DNA from: Mucilaginibacter glaciei
Lineage (GTDB): Bacteria; Bacteroidota; Bacteroidia; Sphingobacteriales; Sphingobacteriaceae
DNA length: 64,000 nt
Assembly (NCBI RefSeq): GCF_014773245.1
Contig: NZ_JACWMX010000001.1
Location: 1 to 64,000, forward strand
Direction: 5' to 3'
Of this stretch, positions 43,308 through 51,381 are shown one piece after another. The notes below the pieces were generated by a model. That model was given only the letters and a program-made list of their open reading frames with translations, was not told the DNA's origin and did no database searches. Each line of letters opens with the position of its first letter. Within the stretch, counting starts at the first letter, position 1. A program made the position numbers and the translations under genes.

Positions 43308-43381
43308 TATAAGTTTAGTTGGCAGCTAAAAATAATCAGAATTTACAGAATTATCGAATTTGCAGGATAGAATTATCAAGC

Positions 43382-43426
43382 ATATTTAGCGTATAGGGCT
43401 GCTGCGGCAAGCCTATACGCTAAATA
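43382..43426. terminator. long hairpin between clpP and SGNH genes
   Basis: Arms of about 17-18 bp (ATATTTAGCGTATAGG.../...CCTATACGCTAAATAT) with one bulged G and a GCTGCGGCA loop. It lies 15 bases past the clpP stop on the minus strand. There is no U-run on either side, so it may be a 3' stabiliser or REP-type element rather than a standard terminator. Confidence 0.55.
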
Positions 43427-43440
43427 TAAAAGGAGCTGTC

Positions 43441-44139
43441 TTAAATCTTATCCGTCCTCCCCAGCACCTCGTCTATCATTCCAAATTCCAATGCTTCGTG
43501 GGCTATCATCCAGTGGTCGCGGTCAGACAGACGATGAACGGTTTCGTAATCCTGCCCGGTATGTTTGGCGGTGATCTCGTAAAGTTCTTGCTTCATCTTA
43601 GCGATCTGCACGGCAGCGATCTCAATATCAGATGCTACACCTTGCGAGCCGCCCGACGGCTGATGCATCATCACCCTGGAGTGGGGCAGGGCGGCACGTT
43701 TTCCCTTTGTGCCCGCGCAAAGTAATACCTGCGCCATAGAAGCAGCCATGCCGGTACAAATAGTTGCCACATCGGGCGATATAAACTGCATAGTATCATA
43801 AATACCCAAGCCCGCATAAACCGAACCGCCCGGCGAATTGATATAGATCTGGATGTCGCGTTTTGCATCGGCCGATTGCAGGAACAGCAGTTGCGCCTGT
43901 ATAATATTGGCCACCTGGTCATCAACAGCGGTGCCCAGGAAAATGATCCTGTCCATCATCAGGCGCGAAAATACGTCCATCTGTGAGATGTTGAGCTGCC
44001 GCTCTTCCATAATATGAGGGGTCATGCTCATGGGCAGGGTATAGGTGTTTACCTGGCCGATAAACTTATCCAGATGTAAAGAATTGACATGGCGGTGCCT
44101 CACCGCATATTTGCGGAATTCATTTTTATTCATTTCCAT
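43441..44139 (-). CDS. clpP: ATP-dependent Clp protease proteolytic subunit ClpP
   Basis: 232 residues. Serine-protease subunit of the Clp machine. Catalytic triad: Ser134 in TGMAASMAQVLLCAG, His159 in SRVMMHQPSGG, Asp208 in SDRDHWM. Also SMTPHIMEERQLNISQMDVFS and INSPGGSVYAGLGIYDTMQ, both conserved ClpP blocks. It has an N-terminal extension of about 35 residues before the core. The residues after the Ser (MAQVL rather than the more usual MGAVL) suggest a paralogue rather than the housekeeping copy. No clpX or tig gene is adjacent; instead it is the third gene of an ECF sigma operon, 12 bases after an anti-sigma-like gene. Confidence 0.92.
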   Translation of the reverse strand: MEMNKNEFRKYAVRHRHVNSLHLDKFIGQVNTYTLPMSMTPHIMEERQLNISQMDVFSRLMMDRIIFLGTAVDDQVANIIQAQLLFLQSADAKRDIQIYINSPGGSVYAGLGIYDTMQFISPDVATICTGMAASMAQVLLCAGTKGKRAALPHSRVMMHQPSGGSQGVASDIEIAAVQIAKMKQELYEITAKHTGQDYETVHRLSDRDHWMIAHEALEFGMIDEVLGRTDKI

Positions 44140-44151
44140 AAAAGTTTGTGG

Positions 44152-44418
44152 TTATTTAAAAAGCTGCAAGATCTTTTGCCTGAAGCCGGAATGTTGTGTT
44201 TGTGTAAATAACTGCTGGTGTACGTTTTCTATAATGCTACGCAGATGGTTGCGGCCGTATTGATGCACAAGGCCTAAAGTTTGTTGATGCCAGTGTAAAT
44301 TATTGGCAAGCTCGGCATCTAAAAGCAAGCGCGCTTCAAAAAGCAAGGCATCCTGTGGCGGTAATTGCCCATGCAGATGATCGTCGGTTTCTTTGATATT
44401 ACGCAACGAAGTCCTCAT
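44152..44418 (-). CDS. small anti-sigma-like protein (88 aa)
   Basis: 88 residues, no membrane segment and no signal peptide. The N-terminal part (IKETDDHLHGQLPPQDALLF, then EARLLLDAELANNLHWHQQ) resembles the N-terminal helical domain of Bacteroidota anti-sigma factors, where D..L.G.L...D...FE..L..D..L is typical. It overlaps the end of the ECF sigma gene by 20 bases, so it is translationally coupled to it. The usual transmembrane half is missing, so it would be a soluble regulator. This is inferred from pattern and position; a plain hypothetical protein is the alternative. Confidence 0.6.
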   Translation of the reverse strand: MRTSLRNIKETDDHLHGQLPPQDALLFEARLLLDAELANNLHWHQQTLGLVHQYGRNHLRSIIENVHQQLFTQTQHSGFRQKILQLFK

Positions 44419-44932
44419 AAGTCAATGCGTTTTCTTTAATTGTTTCCCTCACTTTTTCAAGGCATTTATACTTCTGTACCGTTGCCGACCGCTCCCCGAT
44501 AAAGCCAAACAACCCGGCAATCTTCTTCATCGGCATTTTCTCGTAATAGTACGCGCTCAATAGCTCCATGCATTTTTTGCCGGCAGTTTGCAGGTAGTAC
44601 ATCAACTTGTCTGATGATAATTCTTCTTCCCGTTCCTCCGTCAAGTCAAATCCATCCAACAGGGGCAGGTTATCCTTATCGCCCCTGAACTTTTTAAGCC
44701 ACAAGTTTTTAGCGATGCCTAACAGGTACGGCTTGTCGTCGGCTTTATGCAGGTTTAAATTACCGGCAACCGATTTTTCATAATAAATTACCAGCGCATC
44801 CTGAAATATATCTTTAGCATCATCAAAACTGCCGCCCATTTTATAAACATACTTTGCAACCGCCGGGAAGGCCGTTTGGTAAAGCCGCATAATGAGTTGT
44901 TCAGTCTTTATCGATTGTTGATTGCAAACCAT
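44399..44932 (-). CDS. ECF-type RNA polymerase sigma factor
   Basis: 177 residues. Region 2 is seen as FPAVAKYVYKMGGSFDDAKD followed by IFQDALVIYYEK. Region 4 appears as SAYYYEKMPMKKIAGLFGFI followed by ERSATVQKYKCLEKVRET, ending in the DNA-recognition helix. There is no N-terminal region 1 or 3, as expected for a group IV sigma factor. It is the first gene of an operon with the anti-sigma-like and ClpP genes. Its target promoters are unknown. The usual Bacteroidota partner, a FecR-type membrane anti-sigma, is absent. Confidence 0.9.
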   Translation of the reverse strand: MVCNQQSIKTEQLIMRLYQTAFPAVAKYVYKMGGSFDDAKDIFQDALVIYYEKSVAGNLNLHKADDKPYLLGIAKNLWLKKFRGDKDNLPLLDGFDLTEEREEELSSDKLMYYLQTAGKKCMELLSAYYYEKMPMKKIAGLFGFIGERSATVQKYKCLEKVRETIKENALTYEDFVA

Positions 44933-44984
44933 TATATAGGTGTTTAATAGTATGTGCCTTACCCGGGAGATATATCACCACTAA

Positions 44985-45110
44985 ATTGCAAAAAAAATTT
45001 TCAAACTTGTCGTATTGAGCGATAGCGAGGCATCTTTTTACTTTACCACTATTTGGAAGCCCCTTCGTTATGGCTCAGGATAGTAAAAAGGGATTAGCTC
45101 AATGCGGCCG
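44985..45110. repeat. REP-like intergenic element
   Basis: Within the 344-base gap upstream of the sigma gene. It contains GTCGTATTGAGCGATAGCG, which resembles dispersed REP-like units of Bacteroidota, then an imperfect inverted repeat, CTTTTTACT (about 45031-45039) against AGTAAAAAG (about 45086). The promoter of the sigma operon should lie between it and 44933. The rest of the gap is AT-rich with T runs. Confidence 0.45.
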
Positions 45111-45228
45111 GATGGCTGAAAAATCGTGTAAACCCAACTTTTTTATAAGATTCTTATAATCAATGTATTAAATTTTTTTTTAGTGAAATATGTAAACCTT
45201 TGTAAACCCATTTACCGTTTTTTTGGCA

Positions 45229-45257
45229 CAAAAAAGGCCTGCCGAAGCAAGCCTTTA
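45229..45257 (-). terminator. terminator of phosphoglucomutase gene
   Basis: On the minus strand, AAAGGCTTGC-TTCG-GCAGGCCTTTTTT forms a stem with one mismatch and a UUCG tetraloop, followed by a U run. It begins 20 bases past the stop at 45277. Confidence 0.85.
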
Positions 45258-45276
45258 GAGTCGTATAAATTCCGGT

Positions 45277-46686
45277 TTATTTAAGCAAGTCTGCCTTCAC
45301 AATATCCAGGATCTTGAATGATTCTGCGGTGCTTGGCGCCTCGGCGTAAACACGCAATACCGGCTCGGTACCCGACGGGCGGATCATTACCCAAGTCTCG
45401 TCCTCAAAGAAGAATTTGAACCCATCCAGGTCTTCAGTCTTCGTCACCTTCAAGTGGCCAAAGCTATCCACTCCACCTTTACAGCGGCTGATGATGGCTT
45501 GTTTTTTCTCTTCGGTTACGTGCAGGTCATAACGCTCAACAGCAAATTTGCCTACCACGTCATAAATTTCCTGTACCAGGTCTTTCAAACTACGGCCGCT
45601 TTTTGCCATAAATTCCCAGATCATTAATCCTATCCAAACGCCGTCACGCTCAGGAATATGGCCATTAACGGCAATCCCGCCGGATTCTTCGCCACCTACC
45701 ATAAACTGTTTGCCGCTGTTCACGATCAGGTCGCAAATGTATTTAAAGCCAATTTTGGTAACTGTATTGTTCAAGCCGTATGCATCGCAAAGCTTTTGGA
45801 TTTTGCTGGTACAAGAGAAGGTAGAGTAAACTTCTCCTTTTTCGCCTTTAACTTTGTACATGTAATGGATCAACAGTAAAAGTATGTGGTGCGAATCGAC
45901 AAAATTGCCATCGCCGTCATACAAGCCAATCCGGTCGGCATCACCATCGGTTACCAAACCAGACGCAATTTCGCCTTCTGATAGCTTGATCAGTTGCTCA
46001 AACTCCTGCAGGTTACGCTGGATAGGCTCGGGTGCCTGTCCATCAAAGCTTGGGTTATAGTCGGCATGCAAAAAGGTGATATCAGGGAACAGGCGGCGCA
46101 TTACATTTTGGCCCGCACCGTACATGGCATCATAAGCCCATTGCAGACCGCTATCGCGAATGGCGGGGATATCAAAGTTTGCCTCGGCATGCTCAACATA
46201 CATGTCTTCCAGATCAATATACTCTACCAATCCTTCTGTAACGTAATCGGTAACTGTTTTTAACTCTAGGCTAACGGTGTCCGGGATCTGTGATTCAACT
46301 TTTTCAATATCATCCGGGGTAGCGGGGCCACCATAAAATGCTTTTATTTTGTATCCGTTGTATGCCGGTGGGTTGTGGCTCGCAGTAATAATTATACCAG
46401 CAGATGCACCTGTACGCACTGTACCTAATGAGATCATTGGCGTAGATATAAACATATTTTCGGCACGGAATACCTTGATGCCTTGTGATGCCAGTACCGT
46501 TGTGGTAACATCGGCAAACATAGGGCCTGCAAAACGAGGGTCGCATCCCACTACGGCACTCGGGTTTTCGAAATTTTGTTTCAGCCATAATGCGGTTGCG
46601 TAGGCTACGCGTTTTACATTTTCGACAGTAAAGTCGTCGGCAATGATCGCTCTCCAGCCATCTGTCCCAAATTTTATTGTACTCAT
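45277..46686 (-). CDS. phosphoglucomutase/phosphomannomutase family protein
   Basis: 469 residues. An alpha-D-phosphohexomutase. Active-site phosphoserine loop IIITASHNPPAYNGYK, metal loop TDGDADRIGLYDGDGN, sugar-specificity loop GGEESGGIAVNGHIPERDG, and the phosphate-binding RPSGTEPVLRVYAEA at the C-terminus. All four loops are intact. The family interconverts hexose-1- and 6-phosphates for glycogen and nucleotide-sugar synthesis. It is cytoplasmic, monocistronic, and divergent from the aspartate kinase gene 88 bases away. Confidence 0.94.
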   Translation of the reverse strand: MSTIKFGTDGWRAIIADDFTVENVKRVAYATALWLKQNFENPSAVVGCDPRFAGPMFADVTTTVLASQGIKVFRAENMFISTPMISLGTVRTGASAGIIITASHNPPAYNGYKIKAFYGGPATPDDIEKVESQIPDTVSLELKTVTDYVTEGLVEYIDLEDMYVEHAEANFDIPAIRDSGLQWAYDAMYGAGQNVMRRLFPDITFLHADYNPSFDGQAPEPIQRNLQEFEQLIKLSEGEIASGLVTDGDADRIGLYDGDGNFVDSHHILLLLIHYMYKVKGEKGEVYSTFSCTSKIQKLCDAYGLNNTVTKIGFKYICDLIVNSGKQFMVGGEESGGIAVNGHIPERDGVWIGLMIWEFMAKSGRSLKDLVQEIYDVVGKFAVERYDLHVTEEKKQAIISRCKGGVDSFGHLKVTKTEDLDGFKFFFEDETWVMIRPSGTEPVLRVYAEAPSTAESFKILDIVKADLLK

Positions 46687-46774
46687 TTTAGATATAATGG
46701 TTTAAAATCCTAATTTTAGCGCCTCAAATATTGATACAAGAATATCAATCATTTATGGTAAACGGAAACAAATA

Positions 46775-48085
46775 ATGAAAGTTTTAAAATTCGGCGGAAC
46801 ATCTGTTGGCAGCCCTTCCCGTATGCAAAAACTGCTGGATATCATCAATCCTGCTGAGCGGCAAATTGTGGTGTTATCGGCAGTATCGGGCACTACAAAT
46901 AGTTTAGTAGAAATTGGGCAAGCGTATCTTACGGGCGATAAGGCCGGGGCCGCTAACCTGATCAATATATTAAAGGATAAGTACGAAGTTTTTATAAAGG
47001 AATTGTTGCAAAGACCGGAGTTTTTGGCACAGGGTAAAGAAGTGATAGACTATCATTTTAAGCTGTTGAGCACTTTGGCGAACGACCTGTTTACACCTAT
47101 TGAGGATAAGATAATTTTGGCCCAGGGCGAGTTGTTGTCAACCACCTTATATCACATCTATTTAAAAGAAATTGGTGTGCCATCGGTATTGTTACCTGCG
47201 CTGGAGTTTATGAAAACCGATGAGGACAGCGAGCCGGTGGTAGACTACATTACGCAACAGCTTACGCCACTTTTAGAAAAACACCCTGGTGTTAACCTTT
47301 TTGTTACGCAAGGTTTTATTTGCCGTAACGCTTTTGGCGAGATAGATAACTTGCGCCGCGGCGGCAGCGACTACACCGCATCTTTAATAGGTGCGGGTAT
47401 CCGCAGCGAGGAAGTACAGATATGGACGGATATTGACGGTATGCATAACAACGACCCGCGTATTGTTAAAGGTACTACGCCAATTGCCCAGCTATCATTT
47501 GATGAGGCTGCCGAGCTGGCGTATTTTGGCGCGAAGATCTTGCATCCGCAAAGCGTTTTCCCGGCACAAAAATATAAGATCCCGGTACGGTTGTTAAATA
47601 CGATGGATCCGCAGGCTGCGGGTACGCTGATTACTAACACCAGCGAAAAAGACCGGATAAAATCTATCGCCGCTAAAGATGGGATTACAGCTATAAAGAT
47701 CCAGAGCAGCCGGATGCTACTGGCGCATGGCTTTCTACGCCGCGTGTTTGAAGTGTTTGAGCGTTACCGTACTTCTATCGATATGATCACTACATCAGAA
47801 GTGGCCGTATCTTTAACTATCGACGATACTAGTTATTTAGGTGAGATCACTACTGAACTAGGTGCTTTCGGTTCGGTAGAGATAGATGTGAACCATACCA
47901 TTATATGCGTTGTGGGAGATTTTGGTGCCGAGAAGCATGGCTATGCAGCACGGGTGCTGGAAGCTGTAAAGCATATCCCGGTAAGGATGATATCATACGG
48001 TGGCAGCGACCATAATATGTCGTTACTGGTAAAAACAGAAGAGAAGGTGGAGGTTTTAAGGAGCTTGCATAACAGGCTGTTTTAG
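46775..48085 (+). CDS. lysC: aspartate kinase
   Basis: 436 residues, a monofunctional aspartokinase. The amino-acid kinase domain starts MKVLKFGGTSVGSP and has the RRGGSDYTASLIGAGI and WTDIDGMHNNDPR motifs. Two C-terminal ACT domains follow (about residues 300-436; IKIQSSRMLLAHGFLRRVFE and VEIDVNHTIICVVGD), which usually bind lysine or threonine as feedback inhibitors. It catalyses the first step to lysine, threonine and methionine. The lysA gene follows after about 190 bases of repeat-rich DNA. Confidence 0.95.
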   Translation: MKVLKFGGTSVGSPSRMQKLLDIINPAERQIVVLSAVSGTTNSLVEIGQAYLTGDKAGAANLINILKDKYEVFIKELLQRPEFLAQGKEVIDYHFKLLSTLANDLFTPIEDKIILAQGELLSTTLYHIYLKEIGVPSVLLPALEFMKTDEDSEPVVDYITQQLTPLLEKHPGVNLFVTQGFICRNAFGEIDNLRRGGSDYTASLIGAGIRSEEVQIWTDIDGMHNNDPRIVKGTTPIAQLSFDEAAELAYFGAKILHPQSVFPAQKYKIPVRLLNTMDPQAAGTLITNTSEKDRIKSIAAKDGITAIKIQSSRMLLAHGFLRRVFEVFERYRTSIDMITTSEVAVSLTIDDTSYLGEITTELGAFGSVEIDVNHTIICVVGDFGAEKHGYAARVLEAVKHIPVRMISYGGSDHNMSLLVKTEEKVEVLRSLHNRLF

Positions 48086-48272
48086 AATTCGAATTTCGGA
48101 CGTTCGATTTCGAATTTATCCGGAGCTATAATAATCGCGTCGTTACGAAGTGCGGGTGCCATCTCAAAACTTTGCATATTCGATATGCTCATCGGGAGAC
48201 TGCTTCGTGCCTCGCAATGATCACAGTACACAAAAGTTGATTTTGACTTTTGACTTTTTAATTTTGACTTTT
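48085..48272. repeat. REP-like and short tandem intergenic repeats before lysA
   Basis: Three kinds of repeat fill the gap. TTCGAATTTCGGACGTTCG and related units occur at 48085-48117. An imperfect inverted pair follows, GTCGTTACGAAGTGCGG (about 48139-48155) against GCTTCGTGCCTCGCAATGA (about 48202-48220). Three overlapping copies of TTTTGACTTTT span 48241-48272. The last type and the TCCGAAAT type recur, inverted, inside lysA. The open frame from 48150 through this DNA is not coding. Confidence 0.65.
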
Positions 48273-48278
48273 AAAGAG

Positions 48279-49460
48279 ATGTTAAATAACAATATTATAC
48301 AACGCTTTACAGATATAGAAACTCCATTCTATTACTATGATTTAAACGCATTGAAACAAACGCTTGATGCCTGCCGCGATGCATCGGCAAAACATAACTT
48401 CCATGTGCATTACGCCATGAAGGCTAATTTTAACTCAAGGGTGATAGATACTATTCAATCATATGGTTTTGGGGCCGATTGCGTGAGCGGTAACGAAGTA
48501 AAGGCGGCTATTGCCCATGGGTTTGGTAAAGACAAGGTTGTTTTTGCGGGTGTAGGTAAATCTGACAAGGAAATTAACCTGGCGCTCGACGCAGATATTT
48601 TTTGCTTTAATGTAGAGTCGGTTCAGGAGCTGGAGATCATTAACGACCTGGCGGCGGCTAAAGGTAAAACCGCGGGTATCGCTATCCGTATTAATCCAAA
48701 CGTTGATGCCCATACTCACCATTATATTACTACCGGGCTGGACGAGAATAAATTTGGTATCAATACCTGGCAGCTGAACGATGTGGCAGCGATGCTGCGC
48801 AAATGTGCCAATCTGAGATTTTTAGGGATCCATTTTCACATCGGCTCACAAATTACCGATATGGAGGTTTACCGCAGTCTGTGTATCCGTATTAACGAAA
48901 TGCAGGATTGGTTTGAAAACCAGGGCTTCGCTGTAGCAATATTAAATGCCGGCGGTGGGCTTGGGGTAGATTACTACAATCCCGATACCAACCCTGTTCC
49001 TGATTTTGAAAGCTACTTCAGCATATTTAAAAAATTCCTGAATGTAAAACCGGGGCAGGAGGTACACTTTGAATTGGGCCGCGCATTAGTGGCGCAATCA
49101 GCCTCGCTCATCTCCAGAGTACTATATGTAAAGAACGGGCAAAAGAAAAACTTCCTGATACTGGATGCCGGGATGACCGAGTTAATGAGACCGATGCTTT
49201 ACCAGGCGTATCACGCTATTGAGAATTTGAGTCAAAAGTCAAAAGATGATAATTCCGCAATGGAACATCCGAAATCCGAAATCAAGTACGACGTTGTAGG
49301 CCCGATATGCGAAAGTACAGATTGTTTCCGTAAGGATGTAGACCTACCACAATCCTACCGTGGCGATTTGATAGCTATCCGTACGGCAGGTGCTTACGGA
49401 GAAGTGATGGCATCAGGCTATAACCTGCGCGATCTTGTGCAGAGCATCTATTCTGAATAG
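48279..49460 (+). CDS. lysA: diaminopimelate decarboxylase
   Basis: 393 residues from ATG 48279, preceded by AAAGAG. The open frame continues to 48150 through REP-like DNA and is rejected. A fold-type III PLP enzyme: HYAMKAN with PLP-binding Lys48, GADCVSGNEVKAAI, FGINTWQL, HFHIGSQI, NAGGGLGVDY, the dimer-active-site C-E-S-T-D motif in VGPICESTDCF, and a closing AGAYGEVMASGYN. It makes L-lysine from meso-diaminopimelate. An unusual stretch at about residues 317-335 (SQKSKDDNSAMEHPKSEI) looks like inserted repeat DNA. The functional motifs on both sides are intact. Confidence 0.95.
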   Translation: MLNNNIIQRFTDIETPFYYYDLNALKQTLDACRDASAKHNFHVHYAMKANFNSRVIDTIQSYGFGADCVSGNEVKAAIAHGFGKDKVVFAGVGKSDKEINLALDADIFCFNVESVQELEIINDLAAAKGKTAGIAIRINPNVDAHTHHYITTGLDENKFGINTWQLNDVAAMLRKCANLRFLGIHFHIGSQITDMEVYRSLCIRINEMQDWFENQGFAVAILNAGGGLGVDYYNPDTNPVPDFESYFSIFKKFLNVKPGQEVHFELGRALVAQSASLISRVLYVKNGQKKNFLILDAGMTELMRPMLYQAYHAIENLSQKSKDDNSAMEHPKSEIKYDVVGPICESTDCFRKDVDLPQSYRGDLIAIRTAGAYGEVMASGYNLRDLVQSIYSE

Positions 49461-49484
49461 TTAAATGATCACATTAATTAATTT

Positions 49485-49516
49485 AAAGGTTACCGGCAAC
49501 AACGGTAACCTTTTTT
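49485..49516 (+). terminator. rho-independent terminator of lysA
   Basis: A 10-bp stem AAAGGTTACC / GGTAACCTTT with loop GGCAACAAC and a T run. It begins 24 bases past the lysA stop. Confidence 0.92.
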
Positions 49517-49607
49517 GCTTTTGGGAGTGTAAAAACTTTTTCATTTCATACCTCGTATTTTCGTTATACAGATGCGTCTTTGCTGTTGATATTCAAGCAA
49601 TAAGCAA

Positions 49608-49661
49608 ATGATATGGCTATATTTTAAGCTGAGTACATGGTTTATGCCCAAGCTTAATTAA
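49608..49661 (+). CDS. possible 17-residue hydrophobic peptide
   Basis: A short frame (ATG at 49608, TAA at 49659-49661) reads MIWLYFKLSTWFMPKLN. It is hydrophobic and aromatic, with two Lys, like tiny membrane peptides. It is flanked by the lysA terminator upstream and its own strong terminator 6 bases after the stop, so a short separate transcript must end here. No Shine-Dalgarno sequence or promoter was convincing. A small RNA that happens to contain this frame is the main alternative. The stretch from 49703 to 49870 is AT-rich and empty. Confidence 0.4.
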   Translation: MIWLYFKLSTWFMPKLN

Positions 49662-49667
49662 TTTAGC

Positions 49668-49701
49668 AAAGCCCCCAAGGTGTTGAGCCGGGGGCTTTTT
49701 T
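49668..49701 (+). terminator. orphan rho-independent terminator
   Basis: Perfect stem AAAGCCCCC / GGGGGCTTT around AAGGTGTTGAGCC and a T7 tail. It is not needed for lysA, which already has a terminator at 49485, so it marks the end of a second short transcript. Confidence 0.9.
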
Positions 49702-49870
49702 TGCTTTTACATAAAACTAAACAGAGTAAAAAAAACGTATTTAGCAATATCCTCATAAACAAATTATTTTATTTGGAAGTACAAAGCAACTGTTAATAGC
49801 GAATTGCGTATAAGTGCAAGTAGCGCGACATATTTAATCGTTTAAGTGAAATTATTTGCGTTAATCCATC

Positions 49871-51007
49871 ATGAAACACAACGAGCATCGACGCCTGAAT
49901 GCTGTAAACAGGTTTAAGCAACTTGGTGCTGGTATAACCAAAGATCTGAATGATTTGGTTAGCCTGGTGGCCGATACATGTAATAGCCCTGTAGCATTGG
50001 TAACTTTGCTTGATGAGGATAAGCAATGGTTTAAAGCCGCTGTAGGTACAGAGATAGATTGTACCGATAGAAAGGTTGCCTTCTGTAATAAAACGATACT
50101 CAAAGATGAGCTGCATATTATAAATGATATGCTGTTAAGTGAATTTGCGAAAAACCCACTTGTAACCGGCGAACCTCATGTGCGTTTTTATGCGGGTGTC
50201 CCTTTAATCACCAAAGACGGTTATCCCATTGGCAGCCTTTGCGTAATTGATATGAAACCCCGCGAACTTTCGGCACTCCAAAAAAAAACGTTGACCGTTA
50301 TGGCCAAACAGGTGGTTAATTTGATGGAGCTTAATTATAGTTTAGAAGCCCTGGATGAAAAACATAAAACAGAGCAAAAGCAAAACCAGGCCATTAACGA
50401 GTCGGAATTAAAGTTGAAGGCTTTATTCGACAGCAGTAACGATACGCATTTACTCATTGATAAGAATTATGCGGTATTGGCCTTTAACAAATCTGCCGCA
50501 ACTTTTATAAATAGTACGCACCGGCACAAAATAGCCAACGGCGATTCAATTTTAGATTATATAGACAAGGCAATTCTTAATCAGTTCAAAAAATATTTTA
50601 ATGTGGCCTTATCCGGTCGTGCTACCAAGCGCGAATGGTTGCTGATGCGCGGAACGGCCAACGCCTGCTGGAAAATTACTACGTTTATACCTGTTAAAAA
50701 TGCAAAAGGTGATGTAATAGGAGTGGCCCTGAATTCTAACGATATTACCCATCATAAGAAGCAGGAAGAATATATTAACATCCAAAACGAAGCATTGAAC
50801 CGGATAGCTATTATCCAATCGCATGAACTGCGCCGCCCTGTGGCATCATTATTAGGGATTATGGACCTGTTAAAGATGGAAAACATCGATTTTACCTATT
50901 TTGAGATGATGGAGCTTACTATTAATGAGCTGGACGAAAAGATCCGTGGCATTGTAAAAGATTCTGAGAATACTCTGCACGGCCGTCATTTGGCTATTGT
51001 AGCCTGA
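49871..51007 (+). CDS. GAF-PAS protein with DHp domain but no kinase ATPase domain
   Basis: 378 residues, cytoplasmic. A GAF domain (about 20-160; CNSPVALVTLLDEDKQWFKA, VRFYAGVPLITKDGYPIGSL), a PAS domain (about 175-300; LKALFDSSNDTHLLIDKNYA) and a DHp helix with the phospho-acceptor motif Q-S-H-E-L-R-R-P (His318). The frame stops about 60 residues later, so the CA (HATPase_c) domain is absent although the C-terminus is intact. Such truncated kinases are common in Sphingobacteriaceae. It probably senses a small ligand or redox state and signals through a partner. It is the second DHp-only protein in the window. Confidence 0.85.
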   Translation: MKHNEHRRLNAVNRFKQLGAGITKDLNDLVSLVADTCNSPVALVTLLDEDKQWFKAAVGTEIDCTDRKVAFCNKTILKDELHIINDMLLSEFAKNPLVTGEPHVRFYAGVPLITKDGYPIGSLCVIDMKPRELSALQKKTLTVMAKQVVNLMELNYSLEALDEKHKTEQKQNQAINESELKLKALFDSSNDTHLLIDKNYAVLAFNKSAATFINSTHRHKIANGDSILDYIDKAILNQFKKYFNVALSGRATKREWLLMRGTANACWKITTFIPVKNAKGDVIGVALNSNDITHHKKQEEYINIQNEALNRIAIIQSHELRRPVASLLGIMDLLKMENIDFTYFEMMELTINELDEKIRGIVKDSENTLHGRHLAIVA

Positions 51008-51115
51008 TGTAAAGTAATTACATCATCATTTTGCAGCTAAAGTTGTTGGCAAATTGCCCGATTTGCGTAAATATGAAATTTTATCCCTACCTTGCGGCCT
51101 TTAATAAATAAAATA

Positions 51116-51310
51116 ATGCAAAAAGAAGGAACAGTAAAATTTTTCAATGAGACAAAAGGTTTTGGCTTTATCACACCAGCAGGTGGCGGCGCAGACGTAT
51201 TTGTTCATTCAACAGGTCTAATTGACGAAATTCGTGAAAACGATAAAGTTGAGTTCGAAGTAGAAAACGGACGTAAAGGCTTAAACGCAGTAAACGTAAA
51301 AGTTGTTTAA
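51116..51310 (+). CDS. cold-shock-domain protein
   Basis: 64 residues from ATG 51116; the longer frame from a TTG at 51092 is rejected. The whole protein is one OB-fold: [20 protein letters not shown] (RNP-1) then DVFVHSTGL (RNP-2) and [15 protein letters not shown]. It binds single-stranded RNA or DNA and can act as an RNA chaperone. The 108-base upstream leader could form a cold-sensitive structure, as in Escherichia coli csp mRNAs, but this was not shown. A terminator follows. Confidence 0.95.
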   Translation: MQKEGTVKFFNETKGFGFITPAGGGADVFVHSTGLIDEIRENDKVEFEVENGRKGLNAVNVKVV

Positions 51311-51337
51311 TTAATTATATTAATAAACTAAGCTTAC

Positions 51338-51372
51338 AAAAACACCCTTCGGCAACGGAGGGTGTTTTTTTG
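51338..51372 (+). terminator. rho-independent terminator of cold-shock gene
   Basis: An 11-bp stem (AAAAACACCCT / AGGGTGTTTTT) with a T tail. It lies between the cold-shock gene and the convergent small membrane protein and can act on both strands. Confidence 0.9.
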
Positions 51373-51381
51373 CATTATAAC

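Noticed and set aside
48150..48278. N-terminal extension of lysA (SSGDCFVPRNDHS)
   Set aside because: It is translated REP-like intergenic DNA. The conserved enzyme starts at ATG 48279 after AAAGAG.
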